The notes: generated by a model not told the origin, from the sequence alone. Counted from the first letter of the stretch, positions 19,382-29,096 are shown. The stretch is DNA of 64,000 bases from Candidatus Competibacteraceae bacterium (GCA_016699715.1 CP065007.1:2852001-2916000); one strand, 5' to 3'. Translations and numbers: made by a program.

Positions 19382-20143
19382 GTGACGATTCGCGACCGTT
19401 CCCGTGTCCTGCTGCCGCTGCTGTGCCTGCTGGCGCTGCCGCACTCGCCCGTTTGGGCCGCCTGCGACGACCCGCCCGGTCGGCGGGTCAACTGGCTGTA
19501 TTGCGACAAACAGGGCGCGGACCTAACGGGCGCGGACCTGCGCGGGGCGGTGTTGACCCGGAGCAATCTGGCCAACGCCAAGCTGTCCGGTGCGCGGCTC
19601 AGCGGGGCGGATCTGGGCCGGGCGATACTCAGCAACGCGGATTTTAGCGGGGCGGCGCTGCGAGGCGCGCGACTGGTGTCGGCGCAACTGGACCAGGCCG
19701 TGCTCGTCGGCGCCAACATGAGCGGCGCGCGGCTGGATCGGGCGGTACTGACCGGAGCCAATCTGAGCCAGGCCGACCTGAGCGAAGCGGGGCTGTATCA
19801 GGCCGACCTGAGCGGGGCTAATCTGACGGAGGCCAACTTGAGCAAGGCCACGTTGACACAGGCGGATTTGAGCGATGCCCAGCTGACGAATGCAGTGCTG
19901 GTGGATGCGGTGCTGAGCCGGGCGGTGCTGGAGAATACAGTGCTGTCCGGCGCCAAGCTCCAAGGCGCCAAGCTGGATGGGGCGAACCTGCTGGATGCTG
20001 ACTTTACCGGCGCCGATCTGGGCACGGCAACGCTGGCCGATGCCCGCATCGACGGCGCCCGCTTCACCGACGCCAAGCTGGACAGCACGATCTGGGTGGA
20101 CCGGCGGCGCTGTCGGCCGGGTTCGGTGGGCGAGTGTCGGTGA
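19382..20143 (+). CDS. Exported pentapeptide-repeat protein
   Basis: A 253-residue protein with an N-terminal signal peptide (LLPLLCLLALPHSPVWAA) followed almost entirely by A(D/N)LXX pentapeptides (GADLTGADLRGAVLTRSNL and onward, about residues 45-235), the sequence pattern of a right-handed quadrilateral beta-helix. The C-terminus carries a cysteine (RCRPGSVGECR) that could pair with Cys at about 30. Cytoplasmic relatives mimic DNA (Qnr, MfpA), but the signal peptide here argues for a periplasmic role. It starts 10 bases after lon and is likely co-transcribed with it. Function is unknown. Confidence 0.85.
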   Translation: MTIRDRSRVLLPLLCLLALPHSPVWAACDDPPGRRVNWLYCDKQGADLTGADLRGAVLTRSNLANAKLSGARLSGADLGRAILSNADFSGAALRGARLVSAQLDQAVLVGANMSGARLDRAVLTGANLSQADLSEAGLYQADLSGANLTEANLSKATLTQADLSDAQLTNAVLVDAVLSRAVLENTVLSGAKLQGAKLDGANLLDADFTGADLGTATLADARIDGARFTDAKLDSTIWVDRRRCRPGSVGECR

Positions 20144-20551
20144 ACGGCGGCCAGTTCAAACGCAAGGTCCGTCGGCAATGACGGACAGCAACGGAATCAA
20201 GCACTGGGCATCCCGCGTTTTGGGCGACGGAAACAGCCGTTGGCCCCTTCCAGCACCGCAAGCCCTTCGTCCATAACCGCTTTTCGCGAAATTCCTTCGT
20301 GTACACCCATTGAGGCAAGCACTACATGGTTCGCCTCTATAGCAATTCCAGCCCGGTTGTGGAATCTCCCCTCCTTGGCTAAGGAGGGGTAGCGCGTAGC
20401 GCCGGGGTGGTTCGAAGCGGCCATTCCACAAGCCAGGCAGGAGTGCCATATCTTCAATTCCATGAGTCGATGAGCGGGATGTTGCTCTACTCTTTTCAGC
20501 CTATCCCAATCGAGAAACAGTATCACCTCCACCGCTCATCGACTATTGAAG
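20144..20551. other. Non-coding stretch with dispersed-type repeat and inverted repeat
   Basis: 408 bases with no credible gene. Around 20364-20395 there is a palindromic CTCCCCTCCTT...AAGGAGGGG followed by GTAGCGCGTAGCGCC, which looks like a dispersed intergenic repeat. Further on, a 13-bp perfect inverted repeat (AGTCGATGAGCGG at 20465-20477 and its complement at 20532-20544, 54 bases apart) sits just before the convergent end of the GGDEF/EAL gene. Confidence 0.55.
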
Positions 20552-23500
20552 TCACCATGTCACACCCTGCGCGATGAGACGCTCGAGTTCCCGCGGCTCG
20601 ATCGGCTTCGAAAACAAGTAGCCTTGCCCCAGCTCGCAGCCCATCTCCCGCAGCCGGTTCAATTGCTCGACGTGCTCGATTCCCTCGGCGACGGCGCGCA
20701 ATTTCAGGATAGCCGCCAAGTCGATCAGGGTCGAGGTGAGAGCCAGGCCCTGGCCTTCATCGTTGATGCCGTCGACGAACGACTTATCGATTTTCAGGAT
20801 ATCCACCGGGAAGCGGCGAATGTAGTTGAGGGACGAATAGCCGGTGCCGAAGTCGTCGATCGCAAGCTGCACGCCCAGCGCCTTCAATTCGTGCAAGCGC
20901 GCGATCGATGCGTCCATGTCTCGCATCATCACGGTCTCGGTGATCTCGAGGATGAGCGCCGACGGTTCGAAACCCGTCTCGTCCAGTACCCCCCGCATGG
21001 TTTCGAGCAGTGTGGGATCTTGCAGTTGCCGTGCCGATAGATTCACCGCCATGTGCAACGACCGCGTGGTGCCATGGCGGAGTTCCACGGCGTACCGGCA
21101 CGCTTCCCGCAACACCCACTGCCCGATCTGGATGATTTGCCCGGTCTCCTCGGCCAGCGGCACGAATTCGAGCGGCGAGACCATCCCGCGCGCGGGGTGT
21201 CGCCAGCGCAGCAGGGCCTCGACGCCCATGATCGCGCCCGTCCGCAGGTCCACCACCGGCTGGTACACGAGGGCGAACTCACCGTGCTCGAGCGCGACCT
21301 GGAGGTCGGCCTTGAGTTCGAGCCGCATGATCAAGATATCGTGCATCGCCGGTTCATAGATTTGGTACCGGCCCTTGCCCCGATCCTTCGCGACGTACAT
21401 GGCGACATCGGCGTTGCGCAGGAGAGTATCGACATCGACATCGACATCGACGTCGCTCTCCACGTCCAAGACCACGATGCCGATGCTCGCATACACCAAT
21501 ATGTCCTTCCCTTGCACTGGGAGCGGTTCCTTCAGTACCCGCAACAGCCGCTCCGCCACATTACCCGGCTGCACGCCCCGGTCGCCGCCCTCGATCAGCA
21601 CCGCGAACTCGTCGCCCCCAAAGCGCGCGGCCGTATCCGCGGCTCGAAGCGAGTCGCGCAAGCGCTGCCCGACTTCGCGCAGCACCTGGTCGCCAGCCGC
21701 GTGCCCCAGGGAATCGTTGATCGTCTTGAAGTCGTCGAGGTCTATGAACAGCACGGCGATCGGCTGACCGTCGCGCTTCCCGCGATCGAGGGCGTGTTGG
21801 AGGTGGTTACGGAACAGGGCACGGTTCGGCAATCCGGTCACCGAGTCGTAGAAAGCCTGGTATGAGAGCTGGCTTTCGAATGCCTTGCGTTCGCTGATGT
21901 CACGCATGTTTAGAACGATGCCTCGAACATTCGGGTCCTCCATCAGGTTCGTGCGCAGCGCTTCGACAAAGCGCTGGCTCCCGTCGCGGTGCAGGACGCG
22001 AAACTCGACCAGGGTGAGCTGTTCGCGATCCAGTGCCGAGCACAGGACGTCCAGCACGCGCGGCTGGTCCGCCAGCGCGACTAGATCGACGAGGCGCTTG
22101 CTCTCGAGTTCGGCGCTGCTGTAACCCAGGATCTTCTCCATCGAGGGCGTGGCGTACCGAATCGAAGTGTCGGCCTCGAGCACGCAGACGATATCCGACG
22201 AGTTCTTGACGAGCGAGGCGAATCGGGCCTCGCCGCGTTGTTCGAGCAGTTTCTCGGTGAGTTGCGCGCTTTCGAGCGCGAGGGCGACTTGGGAGGACAG
22301 CGCGACGAGCGCGTCACCCAAACCGTGCGGCACATCGAACCCGGTCGCCACCAGCATCAGCTCCCGCGGTTTCTCGCCGAGCGAGAGTGCGGTGATGAAT
22401 AGGACGCTCTGATGCGCGCTCAGTCCGAGAACCTCGCGCAGCCGCGTGTTGGCGAGTGGAATGTGGCACGGCTCGCCTTTCAGCAGGCGCTCGCACCCCC
22501 CCAGGGTGCGGGGCGAGAACGAGCCCCCCACACCGCCCCCCATAATAACCTTGTACCGAATGGGGTCGTTAGGGTCGCATTCGCACACCCGCACCGTCGC
22601 ATCGCCGCCAGCCAGCGATTGCACCGCCGTGATCGCCGCGGCGCGGATGCTGTCGCGGCTCGTCGCGGTGACGAGCGTGGCGCCGGCCTCTCGCAGCGTG
22701 CGCTCGCGGACCGCGTCCTGCTCCCGGAGGTGGATCAGCCCGGCCATGCGCAACATGACCAGCACGAACAGCGCGAACGTGGCGCCGATCAGCACCACGT
22801 CGTCGTTGATCTCGTGCGCGAGCATGTGCTGGGCAATCCGCAGGAACGTGGGCAGCAGGGCGATCATGCCGAGCAGCGCGAGGCGTCTCCGACCGATGCG
22901 ATCGTCCTGTTCGATGGCGCGCTCGGTCAGCGACCCCATCGAGGGGTGCAGCGCGGCCATCCCAAATCCTGCGTAAAAGGCGATCCAGCCGAGTTCGAGA
23001 TAGCCACTGCCGGGTATGTAGGGCTCGTGCAGCAGCGACCAGCCGTAGAGCGAGTCGGTCACAAACAGCGCGCACGCCGCGCCGAGCATCAGGAAGAGCG
23101 ACGGCGAGCGCCGCCCGGCTCCAAGCGTCAGACGGGCCGCGACCGTGATGACGAGCAAATCCACGATTGGATAACTGACCGATGTCAGCTTCGTCAGCAA
23201 CTCCGACTGGCTTGCCCGCCAATTCGGTTCGATCAGGAATACCCACGATACGGTACTGAAGCTGACCGCGACCATCAATGAGTCGAGAACGCTCGCCCAG
23301 TCCCGGCCAGGCGTGCGGTAATGCACCATCAGCAGGAGGGCGAGCGCCAGGCAGGGATAGACCGCCAGATACAGCGCATCGGCAATCGACGGGTAGGGGA
23401 GCGCGATTCCAAAGAAGCTGTCGTAGTTGTAGGCAACGACGTCGCCCGCGATGAACAGCGCCAACCCCAGCGCGAGGAGATGCCACGGAGCCCGGTGTCG

Positions 23501-23650
23501 CGGCCGTTGAAGTTCGACCGCGGCCACGATCAACAGCGGGGCCGTCGCGCCGATCGCGTTAAAGAGGTAGCTGTGATGCGCTATCGTGTAATACAGGGTT
23601 GTGGCCAGCGCCACCCATCCCCCATAGATGTACCAGAGCCGGCTTCTCAT
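20552..23650 (-). CDS. Membrane-bound PAS-GGDEF-EAL cyclic-di-GMP protein
   Basis: A 1032-residue c-di-GMP turnover protein. The N-terminal 310 residues form about eight or nine membrane helices, followed by a GAF-like region (about 330-470), a PAS domain (about 478-595, SSDIVCVLEADTSIRYATPSMEKILGY), a GGDEF domain with intact RFGGDEF (about 675) and an EAL domain with intact EALLRWRHP (about 812), DDFGTGYSSL and the KIDKSF motif. Both cyclase and phosphodiesterase motifs are preserved, so either activity is possible. An expanded VDVDVDVD run lies in the GGDEF domain before TLLRNAD. It is the last gene of a leftward series after the MFS exporter and the disrupted synthase; an insertion upstream could be polar on it. 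Confidence 0.93.
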   Translation of the reverse strand: MRSRLWYIYGGWVALATTLYYTIAHHSYLFNAIGATAPLLIVAAVELQRPRHRAPWHLLALGLALFIAGDVVAYNYDSFFGIALPYPSIADALYLAVYPCLALALLLMVHYRTPGRDWASVLDSLMVAVSFSTVSWVFLIEPNWRASQSELLTKLTSVSYPIVDLLVITVAARLTLGAGRRSPSLFLMLGAACALFVTDSLYGWSLLHEPYIPGSGYLELGWIAFYAGFGMAALHPSMGSLTERAIEQDDRIGRRRLALLGMIALLPTFLRIAQHMLAHEINDDVVLIGATFALFVLVMLRMAGLIHLREQDAVRERTLREAGATLVTATSRDSIRAAAITAVQSLAGGDATVRVCECDPNDPIRYKVIMGGGVGGSFSPRTLGGCERLLKGEPCHIPLANTRLREVLGLSAHQSVLFITALSLGEKPRELMLVATGFDVPHGLGDALVALSSQVALALESAQLTEKLLEQRGEARFASLVKNSSDIVCVLEADTSIRYATPSMEKILGYSSAELESKRLVDLVALADQPRVLDVLCSALDREQLTLVEFRVLHRDGSQRFVEALRTNLMEDPNVRGIVLNMRDISERKAFESQLSYQAFYDSVTGLPNRALFRNHLQHALDRGKRDGQPIAVLFIDLDDFKTINDSLGHAAGDQVLREVGQRLRDSLRAADTAARFGGDEFAVLIEGGDRGVQPGNVAERLLRVLKEPLPVQGKDILVYASIGIVVLDVESDVDVDVDVDTLLRNADVAMYVAKDRGKGRYQIYEPAMHDILIMRLELKADLQVALEHGEFALVYQPVVDLRTGAIMGVEALLRWRHPARGMVSPLEFVPLAEETGQIIQIGQWVLREACRYAVELRHGTTRSLHMAVNLSARQLQDPTLLETMRGVLDETGFEPSALILEITETVMMRDMDASIARLHELKALGVQLAIDDFGTGYSSLNYIRRFPVDILKIDKSFVDGINDEGQGLALTSTLIDLAAILKLRAVAEGIEHVEQLNRLREMGCELGQGYLFSKPIEPRELERLIAQGVTW
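21429..21454 (-). repeat. Hexanucleotide tandem repeat in the GGDEF domain
   Basis: Four copies of ATCGAC on the plus strand, read as GTCGAT on the coding strand and giving alternating Val-Asp. It preserves frame and lies in the loop before the TLLRNADVAMY helix. Confidence 0.8.
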
Positions 23651-23714
23651 GGCGCCGCTTTATCCTCTCCGTAACCGTCATCGCGTTTCATCATCGCCGC
23701 GTCTCGCCACCCAG

Positions 23715-24992
23715 TCATCGGGCGGGGGGTGGGTAGTGCATCGCTTGCCTTGTCGCCGCGCCGGGCATGGCCCGCTCCGCCGACCGAACCCCGGGCAGGA
23801 GCAGAAAGGCCAGCGTGATCGCCGCCCCCAGGATCCCGGCGCCGATCAGCGTCAGCCGGACACCCACGAACTCGGCGATCGGACCGGCCAGCGCATAGGA
23901 TACGGGCATCAAGCCGATCGAAACAAACCAGTCGACGCTCGAAACCCGTCCGAGCAGCCGCGGGGGCACCAGCAACTGCTTGGTGGTGATCCACACGATC
24001 AGGCCGGCGCTTTCGAACAGGTTAAAAACGAAGCAGGCGATCATCGCCTCCCACGGCATCCGCGCGATCCCATAGCCGGCCACCATCAAGGTCGCGAAGC
24101 TCCACGAAACGTAGATGAAGGTCATGTTGCGCGCGGGTAGCCCGCGCTGCGCCATGATGATGGACGCGGTGACGGCGCCGACCCCTCCCGCCGCGAGAAC
24201 CATCCCCAGATCGCCGGCATTGCCGCCGAGTTCGTTTTTCACGAGATAGGGCAGCAGCACCTCCGAGGGACCCAGAAAGACCAGATACGCCAGCGTGGCG
24301 GCCAGGAACGTTCCCCACAGCCAAGTCCGGGACCACACGAAGGCCAGACCTTCGCGGATCTCGGCCCACAACGATTCGTGTGCGGCGCTTTCGTCCACCG
24401 GTGCCCGCCGCTCGATCTTGCCGAGTCGGATGAGGCAGGCAACGGATATCGCGAAGGTCGCCGCGTCGGCGATGAAGGCCCAACCGACGCCGACGCCGGC
24501 GATGATCCACCCCCCCAGGGCCGGACCGACGAGCCGCGCGGCCGTGGGGCGCACGAACTGGTCGAGGGAATTCGCCTGGGGTAACAGCTCCACGGGCACG
24601 AGTTCGGGCACGACCGCATCGAAGGCGGGTCCAAAGAATGCGGAACCCGCGCCATAGAAAGCAGCGATCACCGTCATGTGCCAGATTTCCAGCACACCGG
24701 TTAGGGACAGCACGCCCATGACGGTCAGCGCCACCCCGCGAACGACATCGGCCCCGAGCATGACCCAGCGCCGATCGAAGCGGTCACTGATCGCCCCTCC
24801 GAATAGCAGGAGGACAACGTGCGGGATCGACATCGCCATCATGGTGATCCCGAGCGCGGTCGGCACGTTGGACAGCGCGTAGACCTGCCACGCGATCGCG
24901 ACGAGCGTGATGCCATCGCCGATCAGCGAGACCGTCATGCCGGTCCATAGCACACGGAAACCGGGAAGCCGAAGCGGTGCGAGAATCTTCAT
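23715..24992 (-). CDS. MFS efflux transporter
   Basis: A 425-residue, 12-helix major facilitator of the EntS/multidrug exporter type. The start MKILAPLRLPGFRVLWTGMTVSL is characteristic; a longer reading to 25091 would add an Arg-rich tail with no homology. The intracellular loop GGAISDRFDRRWVMLGADVVRG (about 60-80) is the MFS A-motif. It lies downstream of the alpha-oxoamine synthase gene on the same strand, so it plausibly exported that enzyme's product or a derivative. Substrate is unknown. With the synthase broken by insertion sequences, the exporter may have lost its role or its promoter. Confidence 0.88.
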   Translation of the reverse strand: MKILAPLRLPGFRVLWTGMTVSLIGDGITLVAIAWQVYALSNVPTALGITMMAMSIPHVVLLLFGGAISDRFDRRWVMLGADVVRGVALTVMGVLSLTGVLEIWHMTVIAAFYGAGSAFFGPAFDAVVPELVPVELLPQANSLDQFVRPTAARLVGPALGGWIIAGVGVGWAFIADAATFAISVACLIRLGKIERRAPVDESAAHESLWAEIREGLAFVWSRTWLWGTFLAATLAYLVFLGPSEVLLPYLVKNELGGNAGDLGMVLAAGGVGAVTASIIMAQRGLPARNMTFIYVSWSFATLMVAGYGIARMPWEAMIACFVFNLFESAGLIVWITTKQLLVPPRLLGRVSSVDWFVSIGLMPVSYALAGPIAEFVGVRLTLIGAGILGAAITLAFLLLPGVRSAERAMPGAATRQAMHYPPPAR

Positions 24993-25109
24993 CGGCGCTG
25001 GCGCCAAGCGGGTTTCCTCGCACGTCCGCCACCTCCGAGGGCCAGACGTGGCACGCTCTTCGCGAACTCTTCCTCCATGTTTTTCCCTCACTCTCGATTG
25101 ACGGGGCTC

Positions 25110-25629
25110 TTAGGTCGGCGCGGTTAGCTGCTGTAGCGCGAATCGTTCGCGCAGATTGGTGAGCACCTCGATCAGATGATCGATCTCTTCGTCCGTGTTC
25201 GACGCGGTCACCTGGATGCGGAATCCGACTTCGTTCTTCGGCACCAGCGGAAACGCCGCCATCGTTGCATATATTCCGTGCTCGAACAGAAACCGGCCGG
25301 CTGGATCGATCTCCTCGTGGTCGCTTAGAGGAATCTCGATGATGGGAAGTCCCGATTCATTGGGGGTTTTGATTTCGAGGTCGCGGAGCGTGCCCAAGAT
25401 GCGTGCCGTCTTCCGCCATAGGTCGGCGCGGCACCGGTCACCACGCTCGCGGTTCACTTTTAGCCCCGCCAAGGTTGATGCGAGCGACGCAACCGGGGAG
25501 GGACCCGAATAGAGGTATGGCGGTGCAAGGACTTTGAGCGCTTCCTTCAAACGGGTCGGCAGGGTCAAAAATGCCAGCAAGGACGAGTAGGCCTTCGACA
25601 GGCCGGCCACCAGCACGGCGTTGTCGTAA
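25110..25629 (-). pseudogene. Alpha-oxoamine synthase, C-terminal half (interrupted)
   Basis: Encodes the C-terminal 173 residues of a PLP-dependent alpha-oxoamine synthase, the family of 8-amino-7-oxononanoate synthase, serine palmitoyltransferase and the CqsA/LqsA autoinducer synthases. It begins YDNAVLVAGLSKAYSSLLAF, containing the PLP-binding lysine in LSKAYSS. The N-terminal half lies at 28104-28934. Removing 25630-28101 (the element and one TA) joins the halves into an uninterrupted 450-codon gene. No start codon or ribosome site serves this fragment, so it is not expected to be expressed as a working enzyme. Confidence 0.9.
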
Positions 25630-25651
25630 TACCGATTACTAATAGATTTTA

Positions 25652-26210
25652 CTACTTTAGTGCAGATAAAATAAAATCAAAACTGGTCAAAGAAACCACT
25701 TCGCTTGGGAGAAGCGATTGAATGAGTTCATCCACTTTTTTACGTAGTTCATCTAGGGTTTTTAAATTGATCCAACACAATTGATCTTTCATTGATTGCC
25801 AAACACGCTCAATGGGGTTCACATCGGGACTGTAAGGCGGTTGGAATAATAAGACGACATTATCGGGGATTACGAGTTTTTTGGCAGAATGAAAGCGACC
25901 GTTATCCAATTGAATTACGTTGAGGCTGTGCGGATAAGTTTTAGAAAATTCATTCAAAAACCACTGAAAGCAATCAGCATCTAAATGGGAAAATTCTAAA
26001 AAGAAGTTTTCGCCACTCAGTGGCTCAATGGCACCATAGAGCCAAAATGATTGAAAGGTCCATTGAACTGGACCAACTGGCTTAATCCCCAATGCGGTGA
26101 TGACCCGCCGGGTGATCGTTTTTAATCCAAAGCGACTTTCATCTTGGCACCAATACCGTAAAGGCCGGACCGCTTCATTTTCAACTTGCTGAAGAATATC
26201 AATTAATTCA
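25652..26210 (-). pseudogene. IS630-family transposase, DDE (OrfB) part
   Basis: Catalytic half of the transposase. Continuing past the listed start toward 26210, the frame reads LIDILQQVENEAVRPLRYW, then CQDESRFGL (first Asp), VIQLDNGRFHSAK (second Asp) and PPYSPDVNPIERVW (Glu), a complete DDE triad of the DDE_3 type. It is separated from the helix-turn-helix part by the IS4-family element, so it cannot be made as one protein. Confidence 0.88.
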
Positions 26211-26219
26211 AGTTGTCGT

Positions 26220-27539
26220 CATTGTACAGGACAAAAATAACTTGCTGAAAATTAAGATAAAAAATAACAGCTATTTTGAGGGTAGTAGGATCGCGAGGTT
26301 GCTGTTATCATAACTAATTGATTGATAACATTAATTCTAAAACAGGCGAGGTTAATTCCGTGAATTCCCCTTTTTTAATACCCGGCACTTTGCAGAAATG
26401 CTTCATCATCATTTTCACTGGAACCGAGCGCGTATCTCTTGCATTGTCTATTTAATTATCGGAATCATCCAGATGGGAACGGTCAATCTCGCAAAGATTG
26501 CTGTCACCTTTCCTGGGCGTGCGCAACCGGCCTCTCATTACAAACGCCTTCAACGACTTTTTTGTCAATTTTCTCTAGACCTGAATCAAGTCGCCCGGTT
26601 CATTGCCAGTCTCATTCCTGTGCTTCAGTTCAAATTGACACTCGATAGAACCAATTGGAAATATGGTGATGTCAATATCAATTACCTTGTTTTAGGAGTC
26701 GTCTATCGCGGATCTGCTTTTCCTATACTATGGGTTGCTTTAGATAAAAAAGGCAACTCAAATACCCAAGAAAGAATAGCATTAATGAATCGATTCCTTA
26801 CGATTTTCGGCCCGCAAATGATCGCCTGCTTGTTTGCGGATCGCGAGTTTATTGGGATTCAATGGTTTGGTTATCTTATTGAAAATCAAATTAAATTCGT
26901 AATACGCATCAAAAAGAATACGCAAATCTCTAACTCCCGAGGGGTCCCCGTCTCCGCCGAAAATCTTTTTCGAGGCCTACCCCGTGGCAGCGCTCTGGTT
27001 TTATCGGGCCAACGAACCGTGTGGGGGCACTCTCTTTATGTGATTGGTCTGAAAATGGCCAACGGTGAATTCGTTATTCTCGCAACGCAAGAACAACCGG
27101 AAACCGCGTTGGAAAATTATAAGGAACGCTGGCCGATCGAAACGCTTTTCATTTGCTTAAAAACTCGGGGATTCGATCTGGAATCCACCCATATAACTGA
27201 CCCCCAGCGACTTGAAAAATGGATGGCTTTTCTCGCTATTGCATTTAGTTGGGCGCATATCATTGGTGAATGGCGCCATGAAATTAAACCGATCAAGATC
27301 AAAAAACATGGCCGTCCCACCCAAAGTCTTTTTCGCTATGGATTAGATTATTTGAGAAGTTGTTTATTTCATCACCAAGAATCCGCCCGGCAATACGCTT
27401 TTCATCAGGCACTGGAGTCGCTCTTTAAACGGTTGGGATCGAGCCCTCAAAATCGCTGTTTTCTACCTCTAACCAATACGCCACCCGGCAGAATTTTAAC
27501 GTAAATTCATTTGGTTAGATGATTTTGTCCTGTACAATG
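26220..27539 (+). mobile_element. IS4-family insertion sequence nested in the IS630-family element
   Basis: 1320 bp with perfect terminal inverted repeats CATTGTACAGGACAAAA (start at 26220; complement ends at 27539). It is flanked by the 9-bp target duplication AGTTGTCGT (26211-26219 and 27540-27548). It contains one intact transposase on the plus strand. Perfect ends and duplication indicate a recent insertion that came after the IS630-family one. Confidence 0.95.
26398..27504 (+). CDS. IS4-family transposase
   Basis: A 368-residue DDE transposase that appears complete. First Asp in LTLDRTNWKYG (about residue 83), second in CLFADREFIG (about 148), and the Glu within the IS4 signature Y-(2)-R-(3)-E-(6)-K in NYKERWPIETLFICLKTRG (about 240-258). 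It lies wholly within the 1320-bp element, 178 bases from the left end, which carries an AT-rich leader. It is probably functional. Confidence 0.93.
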   Translation: MLHHHFHWNRARISCIVYLIIGIIQMGTVNLAKIAVTFPGRAQPASHYKRLQRLFCQFSLDLNQVARFIASLIPVLQFKLTLDRTNWKYGDVNINYLVLGVVYRGSAFPILWVALDKKGNSNTQERIALMNRFLTIFGPQMIACLFADREFIGIQWFGYLIENQIKFVIRIKKNTQISNSRGVPVSAENLFRGLPRGSALVLSGQRTVWGHSLYVIGLKMANGEFVILATQEQPETALENYKERWPIETLFICLKTRGFDLESTHITDPQRLEKWMAFLAIAFSWAHIIGEWRHEIKPIKIKKHGRPTQSLFRYGLDYLRSCLFHHQESARQYAFHQALESLFKRLGSSPQNRCFLPLTNTPPGRILT

Positions 27540-28041
27540 AGTTGTCGTGGAAGTTTTTTTTAAAAGAAACCACCGCCTCTTCATGGCGATGAACGCTCGT
27601 TGGCCGCGCCACTTTAAGTTTTGCTTTGAGTTGATAACGAACGACTTGATGCACTGTTGAATAAGGAATATCGACCTCGTATTCCTGGAGAAGCCACTGC
27701 TGGATTTGTCCGTAACTATGAAATCCATGAGTCGGATCGTCCAGACGGCGCTGGAGTGCCTCTCTCATAGCTTCGGTAATTCTCGAACGACGGCCGCCAT
27801 GATAATTCCACTGCAACAGCCCGATTAAGCCTTGGGTACGATATACTTTGAGCCACTTGACAATGACGGATTTCGATCGCCCTAAATGATCGGCTAACTC
27901 TTGTAAAGAATGAAAAATCTCACTTTTAATCCAATATAGAATTTGTAATCGCTCTCGAAACTTGGCGTGAGTTTGTTCATTCATTATGCGCTTTAGTTCT
28001 TCGGAGGATTCGTGGATTTCGACTTGTAATGAGCGGCTCAT
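27540..28041 (-). pseudogene. IS630-family transposase, helix-turn-helix (OrfA) part
   Basis: The N-terminal, DNA-binding part of the IS630-family transposase: an HTH region LQELADHLGRSKSVIVKWLKVYRTQGLIGLL (about residues 45-75) and a second winged segment. Near its end is a run of eight T on the plus strand (27554-27561; A8 on the coding strand). A -1 slip there gives VSFKKKLPRQLELIDILQQ and joins the OrfB frame, the programmed frameshift layout known in IS630 elements. The IS4-family insertion at 27540 now cuts the gene. Confidence 0.85.
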
Positions 28042-28103
28042 GACTGGATCAATAAAAGTAGGTTAAATGAGTATGATAACAAAATCTAATCATAAATGGT
28101 ATA

Positions 28104-28934
28104 AGGAACATCCTGGTGCCGAAACAGGCCGTTGCCCTTCACCCCATACGGGCAGAGTTCATCGGGCGAACGCTCGCCGATGACCCCGAACCCGTGGGCA
28201 TCGTCCACATAGAGCAGGGCATCGTACTCTTGCGCAATGCGTCCGAACGCCGTGAGATCGGGGGCATTGCCAGTCATTGAGTTCACTCCATCCAGGGCGA
28301 TGAGTCGCGACTTTGCCGGATCCGAGGCGCGGATCAGCTCTTCGAGGTGCTCGGGGTTGTTGTGCCGGAACCGAACCACGGTCGCACCGAAACCGGCGGC
28401 AACCATCGCTCCGTCGTAGATTGTCTTGTGCGCGCGACCATCGAGAAAGATCGTCCCGTCGCCGGCCAGCACGGGGATCACGGACATGTGGATATGCGTG
28501 ATGGTGGGTAGCAGGAGCACATCCTCGCAGCCCAGTAACGCCGTCATTTCCTCTTCGATCTCAATGTAAAGTTTGGGATTGCCCAGCAGCCGTGACCACG
28601 AAGGGTGCGTCCCCCACCGCGCGAGGTAATCAGGGATCGCGGCGATGATCTCTTGATCAAGGTCGAATCCCAGGTAGTTGCACGAGGCCCAATCCGTCAA
28701 CCAGCGTTCTCCGATTCGGATCTGTCGACCACGCTGTTCGTCGATCACGGCGTCCAGCATCGGGTGAGAAGCCTTCAAACGAGCCAAATCGTCAACAGTC
28801 GCGGCCCATCGTTCCAGCCACAGGTCCTGCGAGCGGCGGCCTTTTGAGGGGGGAGGTGTCAGGGGAATGTCAGTCTCGCGCCGGTGTGTTTTTGGCGCGG
28901 TCTGATCGCAAGGAGGATTCTTTAATGTGTCCAT
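28104..28934 (-). pseudogene. Alpha-oxoamine synthase, N-terminal half (interrupted)
   Basis: The first 277 codons of a PLP-dependent alpha-oxoamine synthase that condenses an acyl-CoA with an amino acid. Visible motifs are SCNYLGFDLD (about 78-88), the glycine-rich GTHPSWSRLLGNPKLYIEIEEEMTALLG segment, the aspartate in LYVDDAHGFGVIGERS (about 250) and GVKGNGLF. The coding sequence runs on five codons into the IS630-family end and stops (YTIYD). The lysine-bearing half is at 25110-25629. Residues 20-33 (TDIPLTPPPSKGRR) are low-complexity and look like a translated repeat. Product could be a lipid precursor or a CqsA/LqsA-type signal; the sequence does not decide this. Confidence 0.9.
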
Positions 28935-29096
28935 GGTTTCCCTTAATTTGCATCACTGTCGGAATCACGAGCAACCGCGACGGCAAATATCTTCAAGAAT
29001 TTTAGAGCCCTATACTACTCACTGGGAAAATGGTATAGCGAAGCAGGCGCGGGAAGACTTGGACGGATCACACCGCACTCGACCCATCCAGGCCCG

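Larger units (their letters stand above)
25632..28101 (-). mobile_element. IS630-family insertion sequence, split by an IS4-family element
   Basis: About 1141 bp without its own insertion. TA is present on both sides (25630-25631 and 28102-28103), as expected for IS630-family targets. The ends are imperfect inverted repeats: reading inward, CCGATTACTAATAGATTTTA on the left and CCATTTATGATTAGATTTTG on the right, the right end preceded by an extra TA. It interrupts the alpha-oxoamine synthase gene. Its transposase is in two parts around the IS4 insertion. The element is AT-richer than the host genes. Confidence 0.85.
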
